In this document: piece by piece, positions 15,344-23,336 of the stretch | Layout: every line of letters starts with the position of its first letter | Numbering within the stretch: the stretch's first letter is position 1 | Assembly: GCF_006716095.1 (NCBI RefSeq) | Contig: NZ_VFOK01000001.1 | Span: 3,317,375-3,381,374, forward strand | DNA: 64,000 bases | Source of the DNA: Barrientosiimonas humi | GTDB taxonomy: Bacteria; Actinomycetota; Actinomycetes; Actinomycetales; Dermatophilaceae | Reading direction: 5' to 3' | The notes under the pieces: model-generated | Databases searched by the model: none | What the model was told of the DNA's origin: nothing | The model's input: the letters and a program-made list of their open reading frames with translations, nothing else | Translations under genes and position numbers: made by a program

Positions 15344-15740
15344 ACCCGCAGGCGTCGAGCTCCCGGACCAGCCGTTGCGGCGCCGTGTTGCGGAACGACA
15401 TGTCCAGCAGCTCGCCGATCTCGGCCCAATCCGGCTGTGCCGCACGGAAGTTCACGCCGACCCATCCCGACGGGCCGTAGTAGCCCGGCACGAAGCAGCG
15501 CGTCTCCTCCAGCAGCGCCAGGCGCTCGTCCTCGTCGGGCTTCACCAGCACCGACTGGCGGTAGGCGTCGGAGGCGTGGTCGCCCTTCACGACACCGCCG
15601 TAGATCGCGAACACCTTGGTGGTGAAGAAGTTCGGGTGGCCGTGCGAGACCTTCTCGGCCGCACCGGGCAGCGCCAGCGCCAGCTCGCGCACGCGCGCGA
15701 GGAACGGGTCGTCCTCGTCGAACCGCGGCGGGTGCGTCAT
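15342..15740 (-). CDS. MmcQ/YjbR family protein
   Basis: This 132-residue protein has the YjbR fold signatures: LALALPGAAEKVSHGHPNFF with the conserved E..SHG..F stretch, KVFAIYGG, then SVLVKPDEDERLALLEETR, VPGYYGPSGWVGVNF and a C-terminal SFRNTAPQRLVREL helix. The family has a CyaY-like double-wing fold and is often annotated as DNA-binding, though its biochemical role is unproven. The length is typical. It is monocistronic and convergent with the DinB gene. Confidence 0.9.
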   Translation of the reverse strand: MTHPPRFDEDDPFLARVRELALALPGAAEKVSHGHPNFFTTKVFAIYGGVVKGDHASDAYRQSVLVKPDEDERLALLEETRCFVPGYYGPSGWVGVNFRAAQPDWAEIGELLDMSFRNTAPQRLVRELDACG

Positions 15741-15860
15741 GTCGCCGACGCTAGCGGGGTGACGCCTCGATCACCGGGTATCCGGCGATCTACCCACGTC
15801 ACTAGACACACCCATACGAAGGCATCGTCACCGGGTGCGGCCGGTTGTTAGAGTCCACCG

Positions 15861-17321
15861 GTGCAGATCGCCCGTGAGCAGCTGAGCGAGATCCTCGGCA
15901 CCTCGATCCCCGACTCCGTCACCGCCGTCGACGCCGTCACCCACGACTCGCGGGCCGTGCGCGCGGGCGGTGCGTTCGTCGCGATCCCCGGCTTCACCGT
16001 CGACGGGGTGACCTTCGTCCCGCAGGCGATGGCCAACGGCGCCAGCCTCGTCATCGCCGAGCGCGACGTGCCCGGCGCGCCGACCGCGGTCGTCCCCGAC
16101 GCCCGCGTCGCGCTCGCCGACCTCGCGGTCGAGGTCGCGGGCCACCCCTCCCGAGAGCTCACCGTCTACGGCATCACCGGCACCAACGGCAAGACCACGA
16201 CGTCGTACGTCCTCCACGCCATCCTCTCCGCGGCGTACGGCGCCGAGCACACGGGTCTGATGACCACCGCCGAGATCGTCGTCGGCTCCGAGCGCGAGGC
16301 CGCGGTGCGCACGACCGGGGAGGCGCCGCAGGTGCAGGGCAACCTCGAGCGGATGCGCGCCGCCGGCGTGACGCACGTCGTGCTCGAGACCTCCTCGCAC
16401 GGCATCCATCTGCACCGGGTGCGCGGAACTCGTTATGCCGCAGCGCTTTTCACCAACCTCACGCGCGACCACATCGACCTGCACGGCTCGATGGAGGACT
16501 ACTACCTCACCAAGCGCAGGCTGTTCGAGTGGACCGACGGGCCCAAGCTGTCCAACGCCGACGACGAGTACGGCGCCCGTCTCGCCCGCGACGTCCCCGG
16601 CACCCTGACGTTCGGTGTCGTCGAGAGCGCCGACTACCGGATCTCCGACGCCCGGGTCGAGGGCGCCGGCACCACCTTCACGCTGCGCACCCCCGAGCAC
16701 GGTGACCTCACGCTGCGCACCCCGCTGCTCGGCGACTACAACGTGCACAACGTCGCAGGCGCCGCCGCGATCGCGCTCGAGACCGGCATGGACCCCGACA
16801 CACTCGTGCGCGCTGTCGCTGAGATGGCCCAGGTTCCAGGGCGATTCGAGCGCGTGCCAGCTGCGGTCGACCGTGGTTTCGAGGTCGTCGTCGACTACGC
16901 CCACACCGACGTCGGCCTGGAGCTGGTGCTGCAGGTCGCCCGCGACGTGCTCGCCGCCCAGGACGGCGACGGCCGGCTGATCTGCGTCTACGGCGCCGCC
17001 GGCGACCGCGACCCGGCCAAGCGACCGCTCATGGGCGCCGTGGCATCCCGCCTCGCCGACGTCGCGATCGTCACCACCGACGACGCCTATACCGAGGACC
17101 CGCAGGCGATCGCCGACGAGGTCATGGCGGGCGCCGACGCCGGCGACACCACCGTCGTGCTCGACCGCCGCGAGGCGATCCGCGCCGCCCTCGCCCAGGC
17201 CCGCCCGGGCGACGTGGTGGTCGTCGCGGGCAAGGGTCACGAGCGGGTGCAGCACCTGCCCACCGGCGACGTCGACTTCCACGACGCCACCGTGGTGACC
17301 GAGGAGCTCGCCCGCGCCTGA
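15861..17321 (+). CDS. MurE-family Mur ligase, atypical (no DNPR motif)
   Basis: This 486-residue protein has all three Mur ligase domains: the N-terminal UDP-MurNAc-binding part (VTHDSRAVRAGGAFVAIPG), the ATP P-loop GITGTNGKTTTSYVL near residue 110, LETSSHGIHLHRVRG, NLTRDHIDLHGSMEDYYLTKRR (with the Lys usually carbamylated), and the C-terminal GAAGDRDPAKRPLMG. At the position of the meso-diaminopimelate signature DNPR it reads TTDDAYTEDP, so neither the Arg nor the Pro is kept. It stands outside any dcw cluster. A GTG start with TAGAGT 6 nt before suggests a leaderless mRNA. It could add a different residue to a muramyl peptide or act on another substrate. Confidence 0.85.
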   Translation: MQIAREQLSEILGTSIPDSVTAVDAVTHDSRAVRAGGAFVAIPGFTVDGVTFVPQAMANGASLVIAERDVPGAPTAVVPDARVALADLAVEVAGHPSRELTVYGITGTNGKTTTSYVLHAILSAAYGAEHTGLMTTAEIVVGSEREAAVRTTGEAPQVQGNLERMRAAGVTHVVLETSSHGIHLHRVRGTRYAAALFTNLTRDHIDLHGSMEDYYLTKRRLFEWTDGPKLSNADDEYGARLARDVPGTLTFGVVESADYRISDARVEGAGTTFTLRTPEHGDLTLRTPLLGDYNVHNVAGAAAIALETGMDPDTLVRAVAEMAQVPGRFERVPAAVDRGFEVVVDYAHTDVGLELVLQVARDVLAAQDGDGRLICVYGAAGDRDPAKRPLMGAVASRLADVAIVTTDDAYTEDPQAIADEVMAGADAGDTTVVLDRREAIRAALAQARPGDVVVVAGKGHERVQHLPTGDVDFHDATVVTEELARA

Positions 17322-17365
17322 CCGCGCCCCGGCCCCCGACGTACGTCCGCGGCGGCCCCAGGCGT

Positions 17366-17374
17366 TTATCCACA
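17366..17374 (+). other. Isolated DnaA-box-like 9-mer
   Basis: TTATCCACA matches the consensus DnaA box exactly. It is single and lies in the ~100-bp region before the AbiEi/DUF559-type gene. There is no dnaA/dnaN gene or AT-rich unwinding region nearby, so it is not an origin. Confidence 0.4.
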
Positions 17375-17428
17375 GTTCACGATCGCTCGCCCGGCGCGCA
17401 CCCGCCGATCCTTGTCAGGGTGTGCGCC

Positions 17429-18409
17429 ATGAGCCGTCGATCGCCGTCGATGTCGCCGCTGCTGCTCGCGCGGATCGCCCAGCAGGGCGGGGTCCTGTCA
17501 CGTCGTGACGTGGTCGAGCTCGGCCACCACGACCAGGACCTCCAGTCGTGGCTCCGCGCGGGCCTCGCGATCCAGGCGTCCCGAGGTGCTTACTACCTCT
17601 CTCCCGACCGCGAGCCGGGCTGGGCCGAGCTGACCTCGTTCGAGCGGGCCGAGGAGCACGAGCGCCGACGCGCGGCGGCCCTGCTGACGGTGCTGCCCCG
17701 CCCGCTCGTCGCGAGCCACAGCACCGCGCTGCTCCTGCACGGCATCCCCCGGTTGCTCCCTGACGGAGCGCCGACGGTGTGCCACGTCATGACCACGAGA
17801 CGCACGGTGACCAGCCGGCGCAAGGGCGTCCGGGTGCACGCGCACGTCGCCGGCACCCAGCTGTACGCCAGTGAGCCGCGACGCGTGTCCGTCGCCGACG
17901 CCATCGCGCAGACCGGCTGCCTGGGAGGTCTGCACGCCGCGGTGGCCGCCGCCGACGCCGCGCTGCGAGCCGAGCGGGTCGAGCGCGCCACGCTCGAGGC
18001 GGCGTTGCGTCGCGTCTCGGGTCAGCCGGGTGCGACGGGGCTGGTGGCCGCCGTCGAGCTGGCCGACAGCCGCAGCGAGTCGCCCGGCGAGAGCTGGCTG
18101 CGTCTCGTCTGCCGCGCCGCCGACATCGCGGTCACGCCCCAGGTGTCGCTGGGCGACGAGCGCGGGCCGTTCGCGCGTGTCGATCTGCTCGTCGACGGAA
18201 CCAACGTGGTGCTCGAGTTCGACGGGCTGGGGAAGTACACCCGTGACCCCGAGGCGCTGCGCACGGAGAAGGTCCGCGAGCAGCGGCTGCACCGGGCGGG
18301 CTTCGTCGTGGTGCGGGTGACCTGGGGGGACTTCCGCGACATCCCGGCGCTGGTGGCGCGCATCCGCGCGGCGATCGCGCGCGACGAGGCGAGCCGGCGG
18401 AGCTCCTGA
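17429..18409 (+). CDS. AbiEi-type N-terminal domain plus DUF559 (Vsr/PD-(D/E)XK-like) protein
   Basis: This is a 326-residue protein from the ATG at 17429 (a GTG at 17420 is possible). The N-terminal ~75 residues (LARIAQQGGVLSRRDVVELG, then LQSWLRAGLAIQASRGAYYL) form the winged-helix module annotated as AbiEi antitoxin-like. The C-terminal ~110 residues carry a nuclease-like core RVDLLVDGTNVVLEFDG (D...ExD) and LHRAGFVVVRVTWGDF, as in DUF559/Vsr-like proteins. Such fusions are abundant orphan genes in actinobacteria; no AbiEii toxin is adjacent, so a toxin-antitoxin role is unsupported. Nuclease activity is untested. Confidence 0.8.
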   Translation: MSRRSPSMSPLLLARIAQQGGVLSRRDVVELGHHDQDLQSWLRAGLAIQASRGAYYLSPDREPGWAELTSFERAEEHERRRAAALLTVLPRPLVASHSTALLLHGIPRLLPDGAPTVCHVMTTRRTVTSRRKGVRVHAHVAGTQLYASEPRRVSVADAIAQTGCLGGLHAAVAAADAALRAERVERATLEAALRRVSGQPGATGLVAAVELADSRSESPGESWLRLVCRAADIAVTPQVSLGDERGPFARVDLLVDGTNVVLEFDGLGKYTRDPEALRTEKVREQRLHRAGFVVVRVTWGDFRDIPALVARIRAAIARDEASRRSS

Positions 18410-18474
18410 CACAGACGTACGTTCTCGACAGGACCCGACGCTTCTGACAGGCAGTGCTGCTGCAGCAGGGTGTT

Positions 18475-18524
18475 GTGTCAGGAACGCGGGGTCGTGTCAG
18501 GAACGCGCGGGTGTGTCAACAACG
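18475..18524. repeat. Three direct repeats with exact 19-bp period
   Basis: GTGTCAGGAACGCG at 18475-18488 and 18494-18507, and GTGTCAACAACG at 18513-18524, start 19 bp apart each time. They lie in the 190-bp gap between the DUF559-type gene and the 3' end of the hydratase gene. The gap also holds inverted TGACA elements (near 18409 and 18445). Confidence 0.65.
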
Positions 18525-18599
18525 TCGACACCTGCGCGGACCCGGAGCGACCGCGCGCGGCGGCACCCCCGCCCACGGTGCCGACCCAACCGACAACCC

Positions 18600-19628
18600 T
18601 CAGCCGAACGCCGCCTGAACCTCGGCGGGCGTGACGTCCTCCACCCGGGCGTGCTTCCACCGGGGGGAGCGGTCCTTGTCGACCAGCTGGGCGCGTACGC
18701 CCTCGTCGAAGTCTCCCGTCGTCACCAGGTGGTCGGCGAGCACCAGGTCCTGGTCGAGCACCTCGCGCACGGTGTCCATGGTGGCGGCGCGCCGGATGCC
18801 CTCGAGCGTGACGGCGACCGAGATGGGGGAGCGGGCCCGGATCAGCTCGGCGGCCTGCTGGGCGCCCTCGGCGCGGTGGGCCTCCAGACGCTGCACGATC
18901 GCGCCCGCGTCGTCGCCGGCGAAGCACTCGTCGATCCACGCGCGCTCGGCCTTCAGCGGCGGCGGCGGGGTGGAGCCGAGGTCGTCGGGCACCGGCTCGC
19001 CCTGCGCCAGCCGCGCCACGAGCCCTTCCCAGTCGCCGCTGTCGATCTGGGTGTCGGCGAGCCCTGCGGCGATCGCGTCGGCGCCGCCGATGGTGGCGCC
19101 GGTGAGCGCGAGGTAGGTGCCGAGCTCGCCCGGCGCCCGGCTCAGCAGCCAGCGCGCGCCCACGTCGGGGAAGAACCCGATGATCGTCTCGGGCATCGCG
19201 ATCTTCGACCGCTCGGTGACCAGCCGGTGCTGCGCGAACGCCGACACCCCGATGCCACCGCCCATGACGATGCCGTCCTGGAACGCCACGACGGGCTTGG
19301 GGTAGTCCGCGAGCAGCGCGTCCATGTCGTACTCCTCGCGGAAGAAGAGCAGGTGGTCCTCTCCCTCGAGGTGCGCCCGGCGTACGGCCACCACGTCGCC
19401 GCCCGCGCACAGGCCCCGCTCGCCGGCGCCCTCGATCGTCACCGTCTGCACGCCGTCGTCGCCGGCCCACTCGGTCAGCAGCGCCGAAATGCCTTTGATC
19501 ATGGGCAGATTCAGCGCATTGATCGCCTTGGGGCGCGCGAGGAACAGTCGTGCGACGGCCCCCTCGCGCACGAACTGGATCTCGTCGGTGCCGGGCGCGG
19601 CCTGGGCGTCGGGGCGGGTTGCGTCCAT
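18600..19628 (-). CDS. Enoyl-CoA hydratase/isomerase family, 3-hydroxyisobutyryl-CoA hydrolase type
   Basis: This 342-residue protein begins MDATRPDAQAAPG; the frame upstream to 19760 is antisense to the GDPD gene. Crotonase-fold motifs are clear: LARPKAINALNLPMI, GLCAGGDVVAVRR (oxyanion-hole loop), KPVVAFQDGIVMGGGIGVSA and AMPETIIGFFPDVGARWLLSR. The length and the ECH_2-type C-terminal half (LKAERAWIDECF, TLEGIRRAATMDTVREVLDQDL, VRAQLVDKDRSPRWKHA) match 3-hydroxyisobutyryl-CoA hydrolases of valine degradation rather than simple hydratases of ~260 residues. No other valine catabolic gene is adjacent. Confidence 0.87.
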   Translation of the reverse strand: MDATRPDAQAAPGTDEIQFVREGAVARLFLARPKAINALNLPMIKGISALLTEWAGDDGVQTVTIEGAGERGLCAGGDVVAVRRAHLEGEDHLLFFREEYDMDALLADYPKPVVAFQDGIVMGGGIGVSAFAQHRLVTERSKIAMPETIIGFFPDVGARWLLSRAPGELGTYLALTGATIGGADAIAAGLADTQIDSGDWEGLVARLAQGEPVPDDLGSTPPPPLKAERAWIDECFAGDDAGAIVQRLEAHRAEGAQQAAELIRARSPISVAVTLEGIRRAATMDTVREVLDQDLVLADHLVTTGDFDEGVRAQLVDKDRSPRWKHARVEDVTPAEVQAAFG

Positions 19629-19683
19629 GGGTCGAACCCTACGGAATGCCCGCGTGCGCCGCGCTCGCACGCACAATGGGCGC

Positions 19684-20511
19684 GTGCACACCACGCTGAG
19701 CGGACTGCGGCCCGAGGTGGTGGCGCACCGTGGTTCGAGCCACACCCGCCCCGAGCACACCGCCGCGGCCTACCTGCTCGCGATCGAGGAGGGCGCCGAC
19801 GCGGTCGAGTGCGACGTGCGGCTCACCGCCGACCGGCACCTGGTCTGCGTGCACGACCGGCGCATCGACCGTACGTCCACCGGGGCCGGGCTCGTCTCCT
19901 CCCTGACTCTCGAGCAGCTCATGGAGTACGACTACGGCACCTGGCGGGACCAGCCCTCGGCCGGGGTGCTCACCTTCGACTCCCTGCTCGACCTGCTCGC
20001 GGCCGCGCCGCGCCGGGTCGACCTGGCGGTGGAGACCAAGCACCCCAACAAGTTCCGCGGAGCCGTGGAGGTCGAGCTGGCCCGGGTGCTGCGCGACCGC
20101 GGCCTCGCGCCGGAGCCCGACGTCACCGGCGCCGATCCCACCGAGAGCGCCCCCGACCCCGACCGCACCCGCGTGCGCGCCATGTCCTTCTCCGTCCTGG
20201 CCATGCGCCGCGTCGGCGAGCTGCTGCCCGGCCTGCCGCGCGTGCTGCTCAACGAGGCGGGCGTGCGCCGCCAGGTGCGCACCGGCGGCCTGCCCTACGG
20301 CATCCCCATCTGCGGCATCAGCACCGGTCTGCTGCGCCGCGACCCGGGCATGGTGCAGCGCCAGCACGAGCGCGGCCACGCCGTGCACGTCTACACCGTC
20401 GACGAGCCCGACGACATCCGGCGCTGCCTGGAGGCCGGGATCGACGGCATCATCACGAACCGCCCGGCGGTGGTGCGCGAAGCCGTCGCCGCCGTGTGGG
20501 ATTCTCGGTGA
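19684..20511 (+). CDS. Glycerophosphodiester phosphodiesterase
   Basis: This is a 275-residue protein from the GTG of VHTTLSGLRPEVV, with CACAAT 6 nt upstream suggesting a leaderless start; the frame extending to 19324 is antisense to the hydratase gene. The GDPD catalytic pattern is complete: VVAHRGSSHTRPEHT (His), EEGADAVECDVRLTADRHLVC (Glu-x-Asp), VHDRRIDRTSTGAG (second His), then AVETKHPNKF and the C-terminal VHVYTVDEPDDIRRCLEAGI with IDGIITNRP. It would hydrolyse glycerophosphodiesters to glycerol-3-phosphate and an alcohol. There is no signal peptide, so it is cytosolic. The stop abuts the next start. Confidence 0.93.
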   Translation: MHTTLSGLRPEVVAHRGSSHTRPEHTAAAYLLAIEEGADAVECDVRLTADRHLVCVHDRRIDRTSTGAGLVSSLTLEQLMEYDYGTWRDQPSAGVLTFDSLLDLLAAAPRRVDLAVETKHPNKFRGAVEVELARVLRDRGLAPEPDVTGADPTESAPDPDRTRVRAMSFSVLAMRRVGELLPGLPRVLLNEAGVRRQVRTGGLPYGIPICGISTGLLRRDPGMVQRQHERGHAVHVYTVDEPDDIRRCLEAGIDGIITNRPAVVREAVAAVWDSR

Positions 20512-20946
20512 ATGACCGCAGACCAGAAGCACGCCTCGGACGCCCGGGTGCGCACCGTGCGCCTGGCCTGGAGCCTGGAGTCGGTGCCCGAGATCCGCAA
20601 GATCGTGGTCGACGACCTCTCCGACGGCGCCACCCCGCAGGAGATCGTGCACGAGGCCGAGACCGTGGTGTGCGAGCTCGTCGCCAACTCGGTGCGGCAC
20701 GCCAAGCCGCTGCCCGACGGCAGCGTGCGGGTGCACTGGAAGGTGCGCGGTCCGCGGGTCGAGGTCGAGGTGACCGACGGCGGTGGCGGCGACATGCCCG
20801 CCCCCAAGCCGCAGGCCGAATATGCCCCCGCCGGCCGGGGTCTGCGCATCGTGCGCAGCATGGCCCACGAGTGGGGCGTGACCGACGAGAAGGTCGGCCG
20901 CACCGTCTGGGCCTCGCTCGGTGGCCCGTCGCGCCGCCGCGCCTGA
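20512..20946 (+). CDS. RsbW-like ATP-binding protein (HATPase_c_2)
   Basis: This 144-residue protein begins at the base after the GDPD stop codon, so the two are co-transcribed. GHKL ATPase boxes are present: N box CELVANSVRHAKPL near residue 65, G1 VEVTDGGGGDMP near 92, and G2 PAGRGLRIVRSMAHEWGV near 110. It is a free-standing single domain of the anti-sigma-factor/serine kinase type, numerous in actinobacteria. No sigma factor or anti-anti-sigma gene is adjacent, so the partner is unknown. Confidence 0.9.
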   Translation: MTADQKHASDARVRTVRLAWSLESVPEIRKIVVDDLSDGATPQEIVHEAETVVCELVANSVRHAKPLPDGSVRVHWKVRGPRVEVEVTDGGGGDMPAPKPQAEYAPAGRGLRIVRSMAHEWGVTDEKVGRTVWASLGGPSRRRA

Positions 20947-20953
20947 CCCGCCC

Positions 20954-22366
20954 GTGACCGCACGGCCGAGGATCGTCGGCGCCCTCGCCGGCCTCCTCGC
21001 GACCGCGTGGTTCTTCGTGCTCGCCCTGGCCCGGTTCAACCAGGCCAAGGCGACGTCGTACGACCTCACGATCTTCAGCCAGGCGGCCGCCGCCTGGCGC
21101 CGTGGCGAGCTGCCGCGCTCGTTCGTGCGCGGCCCCGACACCCTGCTCGCCGACCACTTCAGCCCCGCCACCGCGGTCTTCGCGCCGGTCTGGGCGCTCT
21201 GGCCCGACCCGCGTGCGCTGCTGCTCACCCAGGCGGTGTGCCTCGGCCTCGCCGTCGGGATCGTCGTCGCGGTGACCCATGCCCGGCTCGGCCCGGCCGC
21301 GGCCGGCTGGGTGCTGCTGACCGCGCTGCTCGGGCGGATGCTGGTCGCCGGCGACATCTTCGACGTGCACGAGGTGGCCCTCGCGGTGCCGCTGATGGCG
21401 GTGCTCGGGTGGGCCCTGCTGGAGCAGCGGCTGACCGCCGCCGTGCTCGCCTCGCTCGGGCTGGTGCTGGTCAAGGAGGACCTCGGGCTCACCGTCGTCG
21501 CCGCGGGCGCGGTCTGGTGGTGGCTGCGCGGCCGTGGCCGGCGGGCCCTCGCCGAGGGAGCGCTGCTCGTCGCGATCGGCGTCGCCGGGCTCGCGCTGGC
21601 CGTCGCGGTGATCGCCCACTTCAACGGCGGCGGCTCGTCCTATCTCGACTACTTCACCGGCGGCTCCGGCGGGGCGCTCGCCGACCACAGCGCCCGCCCG
21701 ACCCCGGGCCTGCACCTCGACCAGCGCGTCCTGCCGGTGCTGCTGCTCACCGCGACCGCGTTCGTCGTGGGGTGGCGCTCGCCGCTGATCCTGCTGGCCC
21801 TGCCGACGCTGGCCTGGCGGCTGCTGTCGAGCAACGCGAGCTACTGGTCGGTGAGCTTCCACTACGACCTCGTGCTGTGGCCGGTCGCGGTCCTCGCCGC
21901 CGTCGATGCCGTACGCCGGCACCGGCTCGCCGAGCGAGCCTGGCTGCGGCCGGTGGCCGTGCTGAGCGGCCTGGCGGTGATGGCCTCGGGCCTCACCCTG
22001 CTCGTCGACAAGGGCATCGACCCGCGCGCGGCGTTCTCCCGGTCGGCCGAGCTGGCTGACCTCGACCGGCTCATGGTCGGGGTCCCGGCGGGCGCGACCG
22101 TCGCGGCGCAGAACCACCTCGGCCCCTACCTGACCCCACGGTTCGAGGTCACGATGCTCGGCACCGGCCGCCCCGAGCGGGTGCGCTACGTCGTGCTGGC
22201 TGCCGACCGGCGCCCGGAGTTCCAGGCGCCGCCGTGCGCCCGGGACCAGCTGCTGCGCGACCTGCGGGGGCAGCCGGGCGTGATGATCCGGCAGGTCGGC
22301 GACCTGGTGCTGGCCGACCTCGGCACCTCCCGCCCGGCAGGTCTGCGCGCCTGCTCCGCCGGCTAG
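20954..22366 (+). CDS. DUF2079 polytopic membrane protein
   Basis: This is a 470-residue protein from the GTG of VTARPRIVGAL, 8 bp after the RsbW-like gene. It has about 10 hydrophobic segments and the DUF2079 signature order: SYDLTIFSQAAAAWRRGELP, DHFSPATAVFAPVWALWPDP, GDIFDVHEVALAVPLM, LVLVKEDLGLTVV and NASYWSVSFHYDLVLWPV, then a soluble C-terminal ~120 residues. DUF2079 members resemble GT-C glycosyltransferases (Asp-rich first loop), so transfer of a lipid-linked sugar in envelope assembly is a reasonable inference. The enzyme substrate is unknown. Confidence 0.88.
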   Translation: MTARPRIVGALAGLLATAWFFVLALARFNQAKATSYDLTIFSQAAAAWRRGELPRSFVRGPDTLLADHFSPATAVFAPVWALWPDPRALLLTQAVCLGLAVGIVVAVTHARLGPAAAGWVLLTALLGRMLVAGDIFDVHEVALAVPLMAVLGWALLEQRLTAAVLASLGLVLVKEDLGLTVVAAGAVWWWLRGRGRRALAEGALLVAIGVAGLALAVAVIAHFNGGGSSYLDYFTGGSGGALADHSARPTPGLHLDQRVLPVLLLTATAFVVGWRSPLILLALPTLAWRLLSSNASYWSVSFHYDLVLWPVAVLAAVDAVRRHRLAERAWLRPVAVLSGLAVMASGLTLLVDKGIDPRAAFSRSAELADLDRLMVGVPAGATVAAQNHLGPYLTPRFEVTMLGTGRPERVRYVVLAADRRPEFQAPPCARDQLLRDLRGQPGVMIRQVGDLVLADLGTSRPAGLRACSAG

Positions 22367-22438
22367 CACCACGGGCCGGGCGGCCTCGTCCGCATCCGCG
22401 CCACCCCCGCCCGGGGGGCCGCACTAGGGTGAGCGCCC

Positions 22439-23323
22439 ATGGGCAAGGCTTCCCGCCGCAAGGCGCAGCAGAACAAGGCGAAGGCACCGAAGGACCCGAG
22501 CACCCTCCCCCCGGCCTACGCCGCCCGCCCCTTCGCGGGGCTCCCCGGCGAGACCGAGTGGGTCGCGATGCGCGAGATCGTGCCGGCCGCCACCGCGCCG
22601 ATCTCCTTCTCCCACGGCGGCACCAGCGGCGAGGCCACGGTCGCGACCGTGCTGCCGCTCGCCTGGGCCGGGCTGCACCGCGACAACGGCGAGCTCATGG
22701 TCGGCCTGCAGTCCGGCGGCGGCACCGGCGACCTCAGCCGCGACCTCGCGGAGGCGCTGCTGGCCGCCGCGCAGCTCGAGGCCGGCCAGCCGCTCGAGCA
22801 CGCCCCCAAGGCGACCGCCGCCAGCCCCCGCCTGCAGGACCTCATCGCCGAGTCCGCCGAGCCGTTGCGCGCACAGGTGCACGAGGGCTTCGAGTTCTGG
22901 GTCGACGCCGACCAGCTCGACGCCGAGGGCCAGGCCTCGCTCGACCGCGCCAACGAGGCCGCCGCCCCGACCGTGCGCGTCGTCGAGGACCAGTCGGCCT
23001 TCTGGTGCCGCATCGGCGACCGCACCTACGTGCGCTGGGTGCTGCCGCACGACGAGAACCGCGCCACCGACGCCCTCGCCCGGCTGCACGCCGCCGACCG
23101 GTCGCGCCTCGGTGACGGCCGGCTGCTCGGCGCCTTCCGCGCCTGCGGCCTGCTCGTGCCCGTCTGGGAGGTCGAGCCCGACGTCGACCCTGCCGACCTG
23201 GCCGGGCCGATGGCCGACATGGTCCAGCGCTTCGACGAGGCCCACGCCGACGAGTCCCCGCTGACCCCCGAGGAGCGACGCGCCCGCAACGGGTTCGTCA
23301 GCCGCCAGGTGACGCTCCGCTGA
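22439..23323 (+). CDS. DUF5926 family protein
   Basis: This 294-residue soluble protein starts MGKASRRKAQQNKAKA, a strongly basic tail, followed by LPPAYAARPFAGLPGETEWVA. This layout and the ending TPEERRARNGFVSRQVTLR are, as I recall, characteristic of the actinobacteria-specific DUF5926 family (sometimes labelled topoisomerase II-like). The body has conserved AFWCRIGDRTYVRWVLPHDE and LLGAFRACGLLVPVWEV. No catalytic motif is recognisable. It is separated by 13 bp from the GT2 gene that follows. Confidence 0.82.
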   Translation: MGKASRRKAQQNKAKAPKDPSTLPPAYAARPFAGLPGETEWVAMREIVPAATAPISFSHGGTSGEATVATVLPLAWAGLHRDNGELMVGLQSGGGTGDLSRDLAEALLAAAQLEAGQPLEHAPKATAASPRLQDLIAESAEPLRAQVHEGFEFWVDADQLDAEGQASLDRANEAAAPTVRVVEDQSAFWCRIGDRTYVRWVLPHDENRATDALARLHAADRSRLGDGRLLGAFRACGLLVPVWEVEPDVDPADLAGPMADMVQRFDEAHADESPLTPEERRARNGFVSRQVTLR

Positions 23324-23336
23324 GACACTCGGTGCG

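Noticed and set aside
17366-17374. Replication origin
   Set aside because: Only one DnaA box, no AT-rich region, and no dnaA, dnaN or recF nearby.
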